DNA of 64,000 nucleotides from Edaphochlamys debaryana (GCA_016858145.1 JAEHOE010000030.1:372001-436000); one strand, 5' to 3'; shown: positions 10,296 to 23,096, counted from the first letter of the stretch. Translations and numbers: made by a program. Notes: a model not told the origin generated them from the letters alone.

Positions 10296-13200
10296 TCACT
10301 GCGTGCACCAGACCGTCTGGTTGACCGCCGGCCGGGCCCAGTCAGCGCACATGCGGGGCCCCAGCACGCCGTCAACCACGTCGTACATGACGCCGTCCAG
10401 CTGGGGTGGGTGGGTGGGGGTAGGGGGTAGAGCGAGGGTTAGGGGAAGGAGGAGGGCGAGGAGGGAGGGCAGGGCGAGCGTGTGGGCACAACGCGCGAGC
10501 GGAGCCTTTGTAAGCCCTCGTGTTTCTGAGCTGCGGTACCTGGAATGCATGATCACCTCCCCTGTCATGGGCTGGTCCGATCGGGCAGGTTTATCACACT
10601 GGCCAAAACACCTGCCCACCCCTCACGACCGCCCTTTTGGCCTCCACCCACGAGGTCTCCCGTTCGACCGCTCCCGACCCCAGCTTCCCGCAGCTCTGCA
10701 CAGGCCCAGCCCGGGCCCAGTCCTGGCCAGACCAAAGTCCGCTCCCCTCCTCCTGCCCCAACTCGACGCCCGCCCCATCCCCTACCGCCCTGACTCGGTC
10801 TCATCCCATGACGCATCTCCTACGCACAGCGCCGCTCACCGCCTCCCCCACCCCTGGCCTTGCTTTTCGCGTAACCTCCCCCACCTTCCCTCCTTCCCCC
10901 CACCTGTGCAAGGAAGACCGCGTACTGGTAGAACTTTAGGTCCAGTGCATTGGTGGCCTGGGGGGGGGGGTAGGGGGAGGGAGAGGAGGGTGAAGCTGCG
11001 AGGTACGGCGGATGTGAGGTGGATTCCGTATGGGAACAGGGAGAGGCGGGTGGAGCTGCGCGGTGGGGGGGATGAGATGTGTGCTTTACCCACCTCCACG
11101 GTACACCTGGCTTCTGCCCTTCACCCGTGCCCTTAGCCCCCACACCGCACACACACCTGCAGCCGCTGCTTCCAGAACAGGGGCACCTCGCGGGGGAGCC
11201 CCTCGTTGTGGGGGGACAGGTTGGAGGCCTGGGGGGGAGGAGGGGCCGCGGTGGAGAGCGCAAGGGATTATTTGGGCGGTATCACCTTGTCCATCACCGT
11301 CACAGCACACGTCAACCTGTCCGAACACAACCCGCCCTCGCCCAGCTCGCCCAGCCCCACCCAGGTTGGGCGCTACCCCCCCCCCAGGAGTCAAAACACA
11401 ACCCACCTTCCCCCCTGCTTCCCACCCGCCCGCCCGCCCCCTCCGCCCCCCCGCACCTTGGTCGGGTTGCAGGCCTTGGTGTCCACGTCACACCACCCCA
11501 GGCCCAGCCGTACGGCACGGGCCCACATGCGTTTCACCTCCAGCGGCAGCACCAGGTCAAAGGTCTGCGCCGCCAACCGCCGCGCGGCGTCCAGGTGGGC
11601 CTGCGTGGGCCCGGGGCACATGGCAGATGAAAGGCCGCTCCAGGGCTCTGGCTCGCGTCTGCAGCCGCTCTGGGCACCCGCAGCACACACTAGCAACTGC
11701 TGCTCTAGTGCCGGAACCTGGAAGGCCGCATAGGGGCCCAGGCGCACGCACGGAATTTCAACAACATCATGGCACGCATAATTAGCTATTAACTTCGCAT
11801 TGTTTGGTTCATTATCAATTATTGCAGCGCGTCACATGTATTCAATGCCTCCATAGGCAGTAGCTTGACGGCAGCTTGGCGGGGCAGCGGCAAAGCACGG
11901 AACGGTGGCGGCGTGGGTTCCAACCCCCGCCTCCGCCCCCCACCTGCTTGATGCCCCCCAGCGGCAGGTAGAAGTCGTCCCCCCCCAGCAGGCTGCGGAT
12001 GTAGAAGTTGTCCAGCGGCCCGGGCGCGATGGACTGCCAGCGGCCCACGTCGCTGCGGGGCGGGGTGCGCGGGGGTATTGTTGCTGAGCGGGATCGCGCC
12101 ACCGGGGTGCGGGGGGGAAGGGGAGCAGTCAGTGCGGAGGAGGAGACGGGCTGGACAAGTGAGAGTGTCGGACAAGCCACTGTGAAGGTGGGGGCGACGG
12201 AATGCCAGCGGCCCACGTCGCTGCGGCAGGTAAGAAGGGAGGGACGGCGCAGGGGCGGTGTGATGAAGGCAAGGGGCTGCCGCGGCGGTTGGCACCCCCG
12301 GCCATCCGGGGAGGGAGATCAAGGGAGAGATGAGGCCCCTCACCGCCCTTACTGTACGACTGCACCGGCTGCAGCACGTGTGCTCCGTGCAAATGGCACG
12401 ACACCAACTGCTGTACGGGAGCTCGCGCGCACCTCTTGGTGGCGTTGTCGAAGTACACGTGGCGCTGATCCTTGCACCAGATGCCGTACTGCCGCCAAAC
12501 CATGGTCAGGTGGGACAGCAGCCGGTCCTGGGGGTGGCGGACCTGACAGGGGGGGAGGGGGGGAGGGGGAGGCATGCGGAAGGACTAACTTGTGGGAAGC
12601 AAGGCCAGACGGTCAGCGAGCTTGCAAAGGATAATGCGGCACGGCAAGTACGGCAGAGTCCTGGATCCAGGATCTCACCGGCAGGATGGTGGCCATCTCC
12701 TTCTCGCAGAAGCGGCCGTGGCGGCCGCCGTCGAGGGGAATGTACTGCAGGGATGGGTTGGGGGGAGGGCAAAGAGGGCAAGGGGGTGAAGGGTGAAGGG
12801 TGGAGAAAGGTCATGTCTGGGTACAGCAGATCCTGACCGAGTGCGGATGCTGGTGAAGGGTGCTTGGCGTGGAGCGGGCTGCGGCTGCTAAAAGCCACTG
12901 GGGGCCGTGGGGGTGGAGGTGTTGCGCATAGGTGTTGCTCAGTATGGTACGGTCACCATGCTTGCCGTACTCATTCCCTTGTGTAGTCAAGTAAGCAAGC
13001 TCAGGATAGGTGGAAGCTAGTGCCTGCCGGTACACTCAGCAGGCTCAGCCGCAATCCAACAGGAGGCACTGAGGGGGAGGAGGCACTGAGCTCGAGCCGC
13101 CCCCAGATCTCCCCACAGCCCCCATAGCCGGCCCGGGCAGCGGGCGGGACTAGGTGACCACGCGTGCGGCCCCTCGCTGACCTCCCAGCGAAACAGCAGA

Positions 13201-16200
13201 CGACGAGGCCCCCAGCCCGAAGGGAGGCCGAGGGAGGCCGCGCGCGAGATGGAGCAAGCGAAAGGACCGCGTCCGGGCAGATTTTTGCGCGTTCAAAAGG
13301 CATAAGATCGCGTGCTTTATAGAACGGGCAGGGTTGGTCCGAATGTGCAGGTTTACCCGAGATCACGCTACCACCTGCCCGCCTACACGACCGCCCTTTT
13401 GGCCCCCAGCCCTAAAGTTTAACGTTTGACCCTGCGGGCCCCACCTTCCGGCAGCTTCCCTCAGGCCCAACCGGGCCCAACCCCCCACTACATGGCCAAC
13501 ATCACCTGGCGTGTGGAACTGAGCTGACGGCGAGGGCTGCACCGTTACGGGCCCAGCCGCTCGGATCTGGCCTGGGCCAAGGCTAGGCCCAGGCGAGTCC
13601 AGGCTGCCGAGTCCAGGCCCAAGCGAGTCCCAGGCCGGCGCCGGCGCTTGGTATCGTGGGGAGGGCGTGCGGAGGCCGGTGGGACCCATGGGGCAATGGG
13701 CGCACGTACCTCTCCCACTGCCCGCGACCCGACGTCCCATCCGCATCACCCCTTCCCCCGAGGATCCCCAAGCCTCGTCCTTGGCTCCCTCGCGCGTAGG
13801 GAGGCAGGCATATGCCGATGGCGCCTCCTCACCATGCTGACCACGCAACCACCCCTCGGGCTTTCGGACTCCCAGGCTCATTCGGGCAGCCCTTCACCAC
13901 CACCCCTGGCACCGCATCCCATCGCACCTCTGGCCTTCCTCCCCGGCCATGCCCCAGCCGGGCCGCTGCAGGTCGGCCCAGCCCTGAGCCGGTCGGACGC
14001 GCTTCCCCGGATCCAGATCCAGATCCCAGTACGACACGGTACGACACCTTGGCCGTACGGCACCCAGCCCACCTCGTTGGCGTAGGCCGTGAGGTTGCGC
14101 TCCGCCAGTCGGGCCTTGCGCTGGGCGCAGCTCCAGGTGGCGTTGCGGGGCCTGGGGTTTGGGGCGGGGGGGGATGGGAAGGGTTGGGAGGGGTTGGGGC
14201 GGTTTGGGGGTTTAGGTGAGGGGCAGTTGGAGGGTTAGGGGAAGGGGAAGGGCTTCTCTCGGCCCTCTTTAAGGGAACCCCAGAGCCCGGTCGGGGGAGG
14301 GATGGCTGTGCCTAGCAAGTGCAAACAGCACGTGCAGGGCGCAGGAGGTGCAGCACAGACGACGCAGAGAAGCGTTTAGGCCCGGAATGCTTTTGCCCGC
14401 TCCTACGCCCCACTGGCTTTGCCCGCTCTTACGCCTAAGCCCGCGGAGGCATGCCCGCCTGCCCTCCACCACTTCCACCGCGGACCGTGCTGCTGCTTCC
14501 CTGTCCAACGCCCTCTCCCTTGCCCTCCTCCTTCCCCTCCTTCGCCCCCACCGGTATGGCCACTTGGGGCAGGTGGGCCCCGGCTCCGCGATCTGCTTGT
14601 GGAAGCTCACGTTGTAGTACCGCGGCTGCCCGGGGGGCGGAGGGGCGGAGGGGCGGAGGAGCAGGGAGGGGGCAGGGGGGTAAGGGTTGCTCCATTGTGG
14701 GACTCAGCCGCGGGCAGCCGCCGAGACTGGGGAACGAACGAACGAACCTCCCGACCCTCTGGCAGTAGTCTTCAAGGTCCGTCGACCCGGCCGATCCTGA
14801 ACCCTCGTGGCCTATCGCACCTGTTGCACCTCACGCCCCTCCCGCGCTCCACCGCCCTGCTACCTAGCCTGCAGCCCACGCTTGCAGCCCCTCCCCCTTT
14901 CTCCAGCAATCCATTGTCGTTGAGCCCATCGACCCACATCATCCTGCCTGGCCCCCGACCACCCCGCTTGCCTTAGTCCCCCCGGCCCCTTGTGCCCCCC
15001 CCCCCCGCAGGGACCCACAAAGTCGTCGAACTCGTCGATGAGGCAGTTGCGCGGCCCCCACACCCTCACGCCGTTGCGCTCCGCCAGCCAGCACAGCGTG
15101 GAGCCGCCTGGGGGTGGGGTGGGTGGGTGGGTGGGGGGTGGGGGGTGAGGGGGTGCATAGGTGAGTGGATGGCAGGATGGGTGATGCGTGTTGGTCGGAA
15201 TCGGTTCGCCGAGGCGGGGGCCCTGGTGGTGGGGCGCCGTGCATGGGGCCGGGGAGTGTGGGGCAGTGGGGTGAGGCGAGGAAAGGGCCGGTCGGGGCAG
15301 GTGCACTGCGGCAACGGCAGGTGGTGGACCCGCAGAGCCTACTGGGGCCATGCCCTTGCAGCAACCGTAAACCCTAATGACTGAGCAACCCGTTTCCGGC
15401 CCCCCCCACCCGCTGGGCGGATCACCAGCGATGCCCCCCCGTCCCGGCAGCGGGCCCCGCTGCTCAGCCGCGCCCTCTCGGGCCAGGCAGCAGCGGCGAG
15501 GGGCCTTGAGCCGGGTGGCTGGACCGCACGTTCCCCCCACTGAGCCCTGCTCGCACGCCGAACCCCGCCCCTCAACCGCCAAGTCCGTACCCGACCCCCG
15601 GCCCCCGCGGCCCCGTCACGAAACCCCACGACCCCCGCTTCCCACCCCTCCGCCCTCCCCACTCCTCAACCCGGGCCCTTCACGCTTGGCCCCGACGCCC
15701 GCCGCCAGCCCCACCCCCACACTCCACCCTCTGCCCCCATCCCCCACCCCAGGGGCCGCACCTGTCTTGGCTATGTGTGTGAACTGCAGCACCCCCCGCG
15801 CCCGTACGGAGCCGCGAAGCTGCCGGTACACCCGTACCACCAGCTCCTCTGGGGGTGGGGGTCAGGGGTGGGGAGGGGGGTTGTGCTTGACGGTATGGGC
15901 GGGATTGTGGTTGTGGTGGGGGATTGGAAGCGGGGTGGGGACGGGTGTGGGGGTGGAGGGCAGGGGGAGAGCAGGTCTGAAGAGGTCAGGAGCACAACTG
16001 AACAACTGTGGCGGGGTGCAACGAGCAACTGAGGGGGGTGCAACGTGCAAGGCAGCCCCGAGGCTTCCTCCGCCCATGTGCCAGGATCCACCCCGGAGTA
16101 GGGGTACTGCGGCAGCCACTGCCTGCCACAGGGCTCCCCCACGGCCCCACACCCCGTCACGAGCAACACCTGCCAACGCCACATCCGCCCCGTGCAGTGC

Positions 16201-16936
16201 ATGGTAGGCCTAGAGCCAGGGTCCAGGCTGACTGTACCGCGCCCGGTTGTGTGCCCCTGCCTTGGGCTGCCTGCGGCCAGCCTGCGCCCCTGCTTTGGGC
16301 TGCTTGCGGCCAGCCTGCGGTTTAGGCCGCAACGACAACCCTAGCTTCTAGCGCTCGAGCCGCACCTGCCGCTGACTGCGCATCTCCGTCCAACGCCCCC
16401 TCCCGCAGCCGCTGCAGTACCAACGCTGCGAGCACTGCCCGCCGCGCCGCTGGCCAGACGGTTGTGTTGCGCGGGAGGGTCCGGTAGAGGCGTGTGATGT
16501 CCGCGATCAACTGGGGCAGATCCTGTTTAGGGTGCAAGGTGGGCGCAGGTGGGGCAGGGCGGTGTGCAGTGCGGGGCTGCCGGCGAAGGATTGCACGCCA
16601 TGGCTGGACCCCACTGGCGTGTTCGGCGAAACCGCAGCCCGAACTGTACCCGCCGCCTCCTGCATGTATAAGAAGAATAGATGCGATAATGCTGAAGGTC
16701 TGCCGTCGCACCTGCGTGCTCTTTCGGTCGCCCGAAGCTAGCGGCTGAAGCAGCGCCTTCAGCCTTGGTGCAGGTACCTCTGTGACTAGCTCAAGCAGCC
16801 AATGGTCGCGTCTATTAATACCGAAGCGTGAGATGGCAGCGGTGGAAAAGTCCAGCGATTGTGCGGGTACCGTGGCGCCGAGGAGCAGTAGCAGGTTCAA
16901 AAGGACCCAGATTGTGTCCATAGCCGACGTCGGCAT
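10296..16936 (-). CDS. Golgi-type membrane sulfotransferase
   Basis: Thirteen exons join without a phase break into 456 residues: 16936-16712, 16522-16366, 15848-15762, 15107-15019, 14625-14552, 14151-14073, 12744-12679, 12542-12433, 12052-11944, 11600-11457, 11228-11157, 10957-10904, 10400-10296. The N-terminus has a hydrophobic signal or anchor (IWVLLNLLLLLGATVPA). FTHIAKTGGSTLC (about residues 150-162, split by an intron) fits the 5'-phosphosulfate-binding loop, and VRHPQDRLLSHLTMVW (about 260-275) fits the 3'-phosphate-binding motif of PAPS-dependent carbohydrate sulfotransferases. The later blocks LDNFYIRSLLGG, FDLVLPLEVKR and LDLKFYQYA also follow family order. Seven N-glycosylation sequons support a lumenal enzyme. 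It should move sulfate from PAPS to a glycan, perhaps of the sulfated algal cell wall or matrix (inference). Two repeat modules sit antisense in its introns. Acceptor choice at exon 9 is ambiguous (12052 or 12220). Confidence 0.85.
10571..10680 (+). repeat. Lone hairpin module (M1) in sulfotransferase intron
   Basis: Contains GCTGGTCCGATCGGG, then GGGCAGGT (10583-10590) pairing exactly with ACCTGCCC (10610-10617) over a 19-base loop, then CGACCGCCCTTTTGGCC and CGTTCGACC. Same module as in the 2-kb composite repeats; antisense to the host gene. Confidence 0.75.
12030..12232 (-). repeat. Duplicated acceptor/exon start in sulfotransferase
   Basis: On the minus strand GCAG|CGACGTGGGCCGCTGG occurs at exon 9 (start 12052) and again 168 bp upstream (start 12220). 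The interval is a multiple of three and free of stops in the exon frame, so use of the upstream site would insert 56 residues. Confidence 0.75.
13329..13407 (+). repeat. Lone hairpin module (M2) in sulfotransferase intron
   Basis: GGTTGGTCCGAATG, then GCAGGT and downstream ACCTGC able to pair, then CGACCGCCCTTTTGGCC. It lies antisense in the long intron 12745-14072, in which no further exon was seen. The downstream TTCGA box is not preserved. Confidence 0.65.
16258..16322. repeat. Short tandem duplication in sulfotransferase intron 2
   Basis: A unit of about 30 bp containing TGCGGCCAGCCTGCG is present twice in succession. Confidence 0.6.
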
Positions 16937-17360
16937 CAGTATGGTGGAAATGCTGAGCGCCGTGTTGCCGGGGCTCGACGTTCTTCGGCATTCGGGACAC
17001 GAACCCGCACGAACAGATCCCCGCCCCGCCCCGCGGCATCCCTGAACCTTCCCCTCTGGACACCCCGCGTTGAGGTCTCCCTAGCTCACAGTAGCGCGAA
17101 GGTGGCCATGGCCCCGGGTTTCATGCGGCACAATTGCCCCGATGCGGTGGGAAAGGGCGGGAAGGTCGCGGGGCGGGGAGATCACGGCGGATGCCGCCCT
17201 TCCTGCTGTCCACTCTCATGGCGTTGGTCTTATGTCACAGTAAACACGAAAGACTCTGATAGGTCACTGGCTCTCTCGACAACTAAGGGCGACGAGGCAA
17301 TCGCTGGTTGCTCTCGCTCTTGCTTTGATCCAACGCACTTGTTCTCTAGGAGCTTGCATC
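16937..17360. promoter_or_regulatory. Shared divergent promoter region
   Basis: The 424 bp lie between the start codons of the sulfotransferase (minus) and F-box B (plus), so both promoters must be here or overlap. No clear TATA box is seen. Confidence 0.5.
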
Positions 17361-19969
17361 ATGGCACGAACGAAGCTGCAGATGCGGTCACGCTGCAGGA
17401 ACCGTGAGAACAGCCCCGCGGCGAACCCGCATGTCAGCAATCCCAGCGGCGGGGTCTGGCAGCCCGAGGTGATGGAGCACGTCGCGAGCTTCCTGCCACC
17501 CAACGAGGTGGCGCTCGCGCTGCGCCAAGTAGACCGGGCTTCGGCGGTTCAGTTCAAGGGCCGGCATGTGGTCAAACTGTCGGAGCCATCCCCGCGCCCG
17601 ACCTTCGCGGCTCGCTGGTCGCCACCCGCTGCCTGCCGCGGGCTCTCCGTGAAGCAGCGGCACAAGCTGGTGTGTCTGACCGCCGCCGCCGGGGACGTGG
17701 TCAACCTGGCGGTTGCCGTGCAGGCGGCGGGAGTGGTCCTGGACGAATGGGCTCTGCGGGCGGCCGCCAAGGCAGGGCACCTCGACGCCTGCGAGTGGCT
17801 GTGCGAGCCAGGCCGGCTGCCGACCCACATCAACTGCCCCCGAGAGTCGCTGGCGTACGGCGCCGAGGGCGGCCACAAGCAGATCTGCGCGTGGGCCCTG
17901 CAGTCAACCCCCTGGAACTTCGAGGCGGCCGAGGCCGCGGCCCGGGGCGGTCACGTGGAGCTGATGGACTGGCTCATGTCTGTACGGCCCGAGGGCACCC
18001 GGGCGGCCGATCAGCAGTCGCTCCTGCGATACGCTGCCAGCGGCGCCGACCTCGCCTCCTTCCAGCAGCTGTTCCAGCGGTGCGGCAAGCGTGAGACCGA
18101 CCTGCCCTGGGTCAAGGGCGGCCTCATCATGTGGGCGGTGTTTGGTCCTTCGCCCGACTGGAAGGTGCGTGGGGCCAGGGGAGGGGAGCCAAGCGCCGAC
18201 CCACATGCAACCGGCGCAAAAAGCCGTCTGTTCTGCAGCTACGGCCGCATCGCCTTGACCAGTCCCTGCTTCGCTCCGCTGGACCTGACCTAACGTCTAT
18301 TGCTCCTGCGCCTTGCGCCCCGGTCCCTCCGTGCCGCAGGCCAAGTGCGACTGGCTCGTGGCTCTGGGCGGCCAGCTGCGCATCCCGGAAGAGGCCTACG
18401 ACAGAGCCGCCCAGCTGCCGGGCGGGGACGCGGTGGAGCGCTTCGTCTGGCTGCAGAGCCACGGACACGCCATCGTGCCCGGCGAGGCCTGGGGAGGCGC
18501 GCTCAAGGTGCGGGAGCGGTAGACGGGGGAAGCAACAAGCTTGAAAGGGTGGACAGAGGGTTGCTTAGGACAGAGGAAGGACAGGACAGGATTGTCGGGA
18601 ATAACTCTACCTGGGCGTGGGGTGCTCACCGTACCCCAACCCACATGCCCAATCCCCATGGCACACTGGTGTGTGTGCAGGCAGATTGTGCCTTGCTTCT
18701 CTCGCCCCACGTCTCTTGTGCGTTGTCTCGCGCCCATCTTTTGGGCCTGCGCACGCCAGACCCCAACGCACACGTGCACAGCACTATGCTCTAAGGCCTC
18801 GACACCCCGACCCACATCCCCAATCCCCCTCCCTGCAGGCCGGCAACGTCTTCGCCATGCGCTACCTGCTGAGCAAGGGCATCCTCCCGAATGACGTGGA
18901 CGAGCACGTGATCCACCTGTGGGACGCGGCCCGCGAGGGCCGCCTGGGGGTCCTGCGCACGCTGCATGAGGCGGGCTGCGATCTGGGCGATCTCGACCAA
19001 CTGACGTCGTACGCGTGCCGGTACGGCCACGTGGAGGTGGTGGCGTGGCTGGCCGAGACGTTTGGGGCCGACGAGATGGCGCTCGAGGAGGCGGCTGCGG
19101 AGCCGGGGAGCGCGGGGCTGCTGAGGTGGCTGCGCGGCGGCACGGGGACGGCCGCGGGCCTGCAGGGCTGGGCCCCGGGCGCCTCGGCGTGGCGGGGTGC
19201 GGCTGGCACGGGCGACGAGGAGGCGCTGGAGCTGCTGCACGAGTGGGGCGTGCCCCTGCCGGTGAGCACCAGGGCCGGGAAAGGGGAGGCCCATGTGGGT
19301 GGGCTGCGGCTGACTCTGCTCACAGGCGCGTGACCGTGCCCCCGTACTCGTACGGTAGTTCATATATGCCTGGTAGGCCCCTCCGTCCTCCCGTCGTGTT
19401 CTTGCGCCTTGCCTCCGCACACTTCTGCTCATGACCCGGGCTTTAAAACCTTGGCACATGCCCTTTCTGACGCTGGCCTTTGCCCCGTTCCACCCCAGGC
19501 CGACACCAGTGGCGTCGCCAAGCTCTGGGCGGCCGCCGCCAACAACGGCGACCTCCGCACCCTGCGCTGGCTGAGGCGCGTGCCGCACGGCGGCCTGCCC
19601 TGGGGCCCGCCGTGGGGCCCGCCCGGTGGCACCACCTTCGCCCTCTGCGCCTTCAATAGGCACGTCCAGGGGGACGAGGGCGCCGCCTGCCGGGCGCCCC
19701 TGGCGGCTCTGCAGTGGCTCCTGGACGAGGGCTGCCCCGTGGACTGGGCTGCGGCGGCCGAGGCGTCGAGGGGCGTGGACGGCCGGTTTGAGATGGTGCA
19801 GGACTACATCGATGAGCCGTACAAGTACGAGCAGGAGGAGCGGGGCGCCATGGAGGCGTGGGTCCAGGGGCAGCGGCAGAAGCTGGCGCCGGCGCCCGTC
19901 CCCCCCAAGCAGCCGGCAGCCAAGCAGCCGGGCAAGGCAGCCGCCAAGAAGGGGGGCAAGAGGCGGTGA
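17361..19969 (+). CDS. F-box/ankyrin-like family member B
   Basis: Exons 17361-18164, 18340-18507, 18839-19261 and 19499-19969 are all multiples of three and give 621 residues. The start ATG follows a stop-free but unrelated leader; the conserved family sequence begins about 30 residues in with WQPEVMEHVASFLPPNEVAL, an F-box-like motif. Ankyrin-like helices follow (AAKAGHLDACEWLCEPGR, AARGGHVELMDWLM, then LRTLHEAGCDLG and GHVEVVAWLAETFG in exon 3). Exon 4 carries LWAAAANNGDLRTLRWLRR and ALQWLLDEGCPVDW, and ends in a Lys/Pro/Ala-rich tail (KQPAAKQPGKAAAKKGGKRR) that looks like a nuclear-targeting or nucleic-acid-binding tail. Likely an adaptor for a ubiquitin ligase, by analogy only. This is the most complete member with a basic tail. 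Confidence 0.85.
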
Positions 19970-20621
19970 TGTGCGTGGCTGCGTGCTGAGCCGACTGCTG
20001 CTGCTGGTCTGGTGTTGGTCAGCAGCGGCTTAAGGGAGCACTGGCGGATTCGGTATGATGGCACCGGGCGCCGGGGGAACTGGACTGAGGTGCGCGGTGC
20101 GCTGGGACTGCGCTGGTTAAGATGGGGCTCTGGTCGTGGTGAGAACCGAGCAAGGATGGATGCGACGTGAAGGAGCAAAGCCGTGGGGGTCTGGGCGCGG
20201 CGCTTTGAGGGATGCCAGCCGGGCTGGACCTGCCGGACCTGCGCGCGTGAGAGGGCCCCAGCCACGCCACGGGACACGCCTGACTCTGCGGGAAGCCCGG
20301 CAGGGTGCTGTCCGCATGTAGGGGGCACTGCCTGGCTGGAAGTACAGGGTGGCATGTCTAACTCTTTGGTCTGTCGGGACTGTGCGTGCCGTTGCCGAAG
20401 GCCGGGCAGGGTCAGGGCGGGGCGGGTCAGGGTCCATCGAGGACGGTGCCCGTGCGGTGCGCAACTCAGTGACCGCTTAAAGGCTGCCGCGTCTGCCTTG
20501 CATATGTGCTTACATGTCCCTCTTCACTGAAAGCCAAGCAGTAAAAGACCCTCGCTCTGCTCGTCTCTGACTCTCGACTGCTGTTGCCCAACGCTCCGAG
20601 GCACAACTGAATACTGTTACT
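19970..20621. other. Spacer between F-box B and C
   Basis: No exon seen. Around 20156-20196 a stretch with AGCAAAGCCGTGGGGGT matches the region near 23672-23708 downstream of member C, so 3' flanks of the tandem copies share ancestry. No TGTAA found. Confidence 0.6.
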
Positions 20622-23096
20622 ATGGGGAGCCACAAGTTCTGGGTGCGGATATGTGATGCCAGTGAGGAGAATGCCGCTGAGGATCCGCGCGATGCACGGG
20701 ACAATGCCGGCCGCGTCTGGTTGCCGGGGATCGCGGAGCGCGTCGCGAGCTTCCTGCCACCTAACGAGGTCGCGCTCACGCTGCACCTGGTGGACCGGGC
20801 TGCGGCGGTGCAGTTCAAGGGCCGGCATGTGGTCAAGCTGTCGGAGCCATCCCCGCGCCCGGCCTTCGCGGCTCGTTGGTCGCCACCCGCTGCCTGCCGC
20901 AGCCTCACCCTGGAGCAGCGGCGGCAGCTGGTGTGTCTGACCGCCGTCGCTGGGGACGTGGCGAACCTGGCGGTTGCGGTGGCGGCGGCGGGGGTGGTCC
21001 TGGACGAAAAGGTCATGCGCGCCGCTGCCAAGGCCGGGCACCTCGACGCCTGCGAGTGGCTGTGTGAGCCGGGTCGGGGTTCGCGTGGGGTCAACTGCCC
21101 CCGGGCGATGCTGATGGGAGCAGCCGAGGGAGGGCACCGGGCGGTGTGCGAGTGGGCCCTGGACCCCCCTGTCGGCGGCCCAAAGACCGCGTGGAGCGCG
21201 TGGGCAGTACGGAATGCGGCCCGGGGCGGTCACGTGGAGCTGATGGACTGGCTGCTGTCCGTACGGCCGTACGGCGATGACGAGCTGTACTGGGGCTTTG
21301 TACTCAAGGCAGCAGCGGAGGGCTGCCCCTTGGCCACCTTCCAGGAGCTGTGCGGGCAGCAGGGGGGCCTGGGGGCGCTCTGCAGCGACCAGCCGACGTG
21401 TGTGCTGGTCTCCGCCGTCGCGAGCCCTACGGCAGACTGGCGGGTGAGATCAGGCTCCAAAATTGTCGTGCGCAGGGTGACCGTTTGGGCAGGTGGGAAG
21501 CCTGGAGCCCCATGGCGGTTTGGGAGGTGCGGCGGTGAGCTCAGGCTCTCAAGCCCGCCTTGGCCATCAGAACGAGCCCCGACCGCAGGGGCGAGAGCCT
21601 GAGAGCCCTGGGCTAAGGAAGTAGTCGGCAACCGTCGGTCCTGAAAGGCCCCGCTTTGTTCTCCTGTGCGTGTGCAGGTCAAGGCCGAGTGGCTCCTGGC
21701 GCAGGGCTGCACGCTGCAAGCCGAGGAGGAGTCCGGGTCGGACTCGGATGATGAGTCCGATTTCGGGGCGGAGGACCCTGTACGCGATGCGTTCTTGCGG
21801 GTCGCTGCCCTCCCCGGGGATGCGGCGGTGGAGCGCTTTGCCTGGCTGGAGGCCCAGGGGGACGCGCCAGGGAAGGACGAGCAACTCCTGTTTGTGGTGC
21901 AGGTGGGGCTAGGGAGCAAGGTGGGGAACGCTGTACACGTAGTCAGTATCAGGGACCAGGGACCAGCCAGCCTAGGCCTCCTCAACCGAACCCGCGTGCC
22001 AAGCCAACCCGCATCCGCACCCGCCTCCACCCCGACCCACATCGCCCCCCGTCCCCCCTTTCCTGCAGGCCGGCAACCTCACCGCCGTACGGCACTATCT
22101 CGGGCTGGGGGTGCGCTGCAGCCTGTCAGACGTGGACTGGGTGGAGTGCCCCCAGGCCCTAAATCTGGAAATGCTGCAGGCGCTGCACGGGGCGGGCTGC
22201 GACCTGAAGCCTCGCGGTAATGCGCAGGCTCCGTGGGGCCACCTGAGCCTTGCTGAAACTGCCTGTCGTGAAGGCAAGCTAGAGGTGGTCGAGTGGCTTC
22301 TCGGGACCTTTGGCGAGGAGGAGGTGGATCTGACCAGCAAGCAGATGTGCATACAAGCAGCACGGTCGGGCAGCGGCCAATTCGTGCGTAGGATGCGGGC
22401 CGAAGGTTGCCAGTTCGGCTGCTGGGCTTGGGAATTCGCTGCGGCTTCGGGGAGCGAGGAGGCGCTGGAGCTCCTGCACGGCTGGGGCGTGCCCTTCCCG
22501 GTGAGCAAGCGGCGGAATGGACGGGCGTGAGCGAGGGCAAGCGCAGGGGCGGAAAGGTGATCACGGTGAGAGAACACAGCAGAGCCTTTCCCAAGCGGAG
22601 GGCCTGGGGGGGGGGGGGCTGGGGCTTGACTTCTGTCTCACGTCCTGCTGGGCCCAGAACTGACACACCGCCCAACTGACGCCTTGACGCCCTGACGCAT
22701 GTCATACAGGACTCCGCCATCGCCATTGCGGAGATCTGGGCCGCTGCCGCTCAGCGCGGCGACCTCCGCAACCTCCGTGTCCTTGCCGGCCTTCCTGGCG
22801 GCGCGGTGCCCTGGGGGGCCGTCGACGGGGGCGGCGACACGTTCGAGTGCTGCATCGGGGACAAGGACTACAAGGCATCGCCCGTGGAGTGCCTGAAGGA
22901 GCTGGTGGCCCTGGGCTGCCCCGTGGACTGGGAGCGTGCGGAGGCGCAGGCGTGGAAGCTGGAGGGCGGCAGCGAGGACGAGGGCTCTGATGATGAGCAC
23001 TCGGTGGACGACGGCTGGGACGACGAGGTTGTACGGCATGACGGGGGCCGGCCGCGGCCTGTGCTGGCCTGGGTGCGGGAGCAGCGTCGCATGTGA
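20622..23096 (+). CDS. F-box/ankyrin-like family member C
   Basis: Exons 20622-21443, 21678-21902, 22069-22500 and 22710-23096, all multiples of three, give 621 residues. The F-box-like region (VWLPGIAERVASFLPPNEVA) starts near residue 34. Exon 2 carries an acidic serine-rich insert (EEESGSDSDDESDFGAEDP), a plausible casein-kinase-2 target, before the conserved LPGDAAVERFAWLEAQG. Exon 3 has ankyrin-like units (LEMLQALHGAGCDL, GKLEVVEWLLGTFGEEEVDL, GSEEALELLHGWGVPFP). Exon 4 has EIWAAAAQRGDLRNLRVLAG and LKELVALGCPVDWE, then an acidic stretch and a short end. Exons 2 and 3 have exactly the same lengths as in member E (225 and 432 bases), making E its closest relative here. Confidence 0.85.

Noticed and set aside
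12745..14072. Extra sulfotransferase exons in the longest intron
   Set aside because: Exons on both sides join in phase 0, and no sulfotransferase-like block was found inside; the stretch holds a repeat module.
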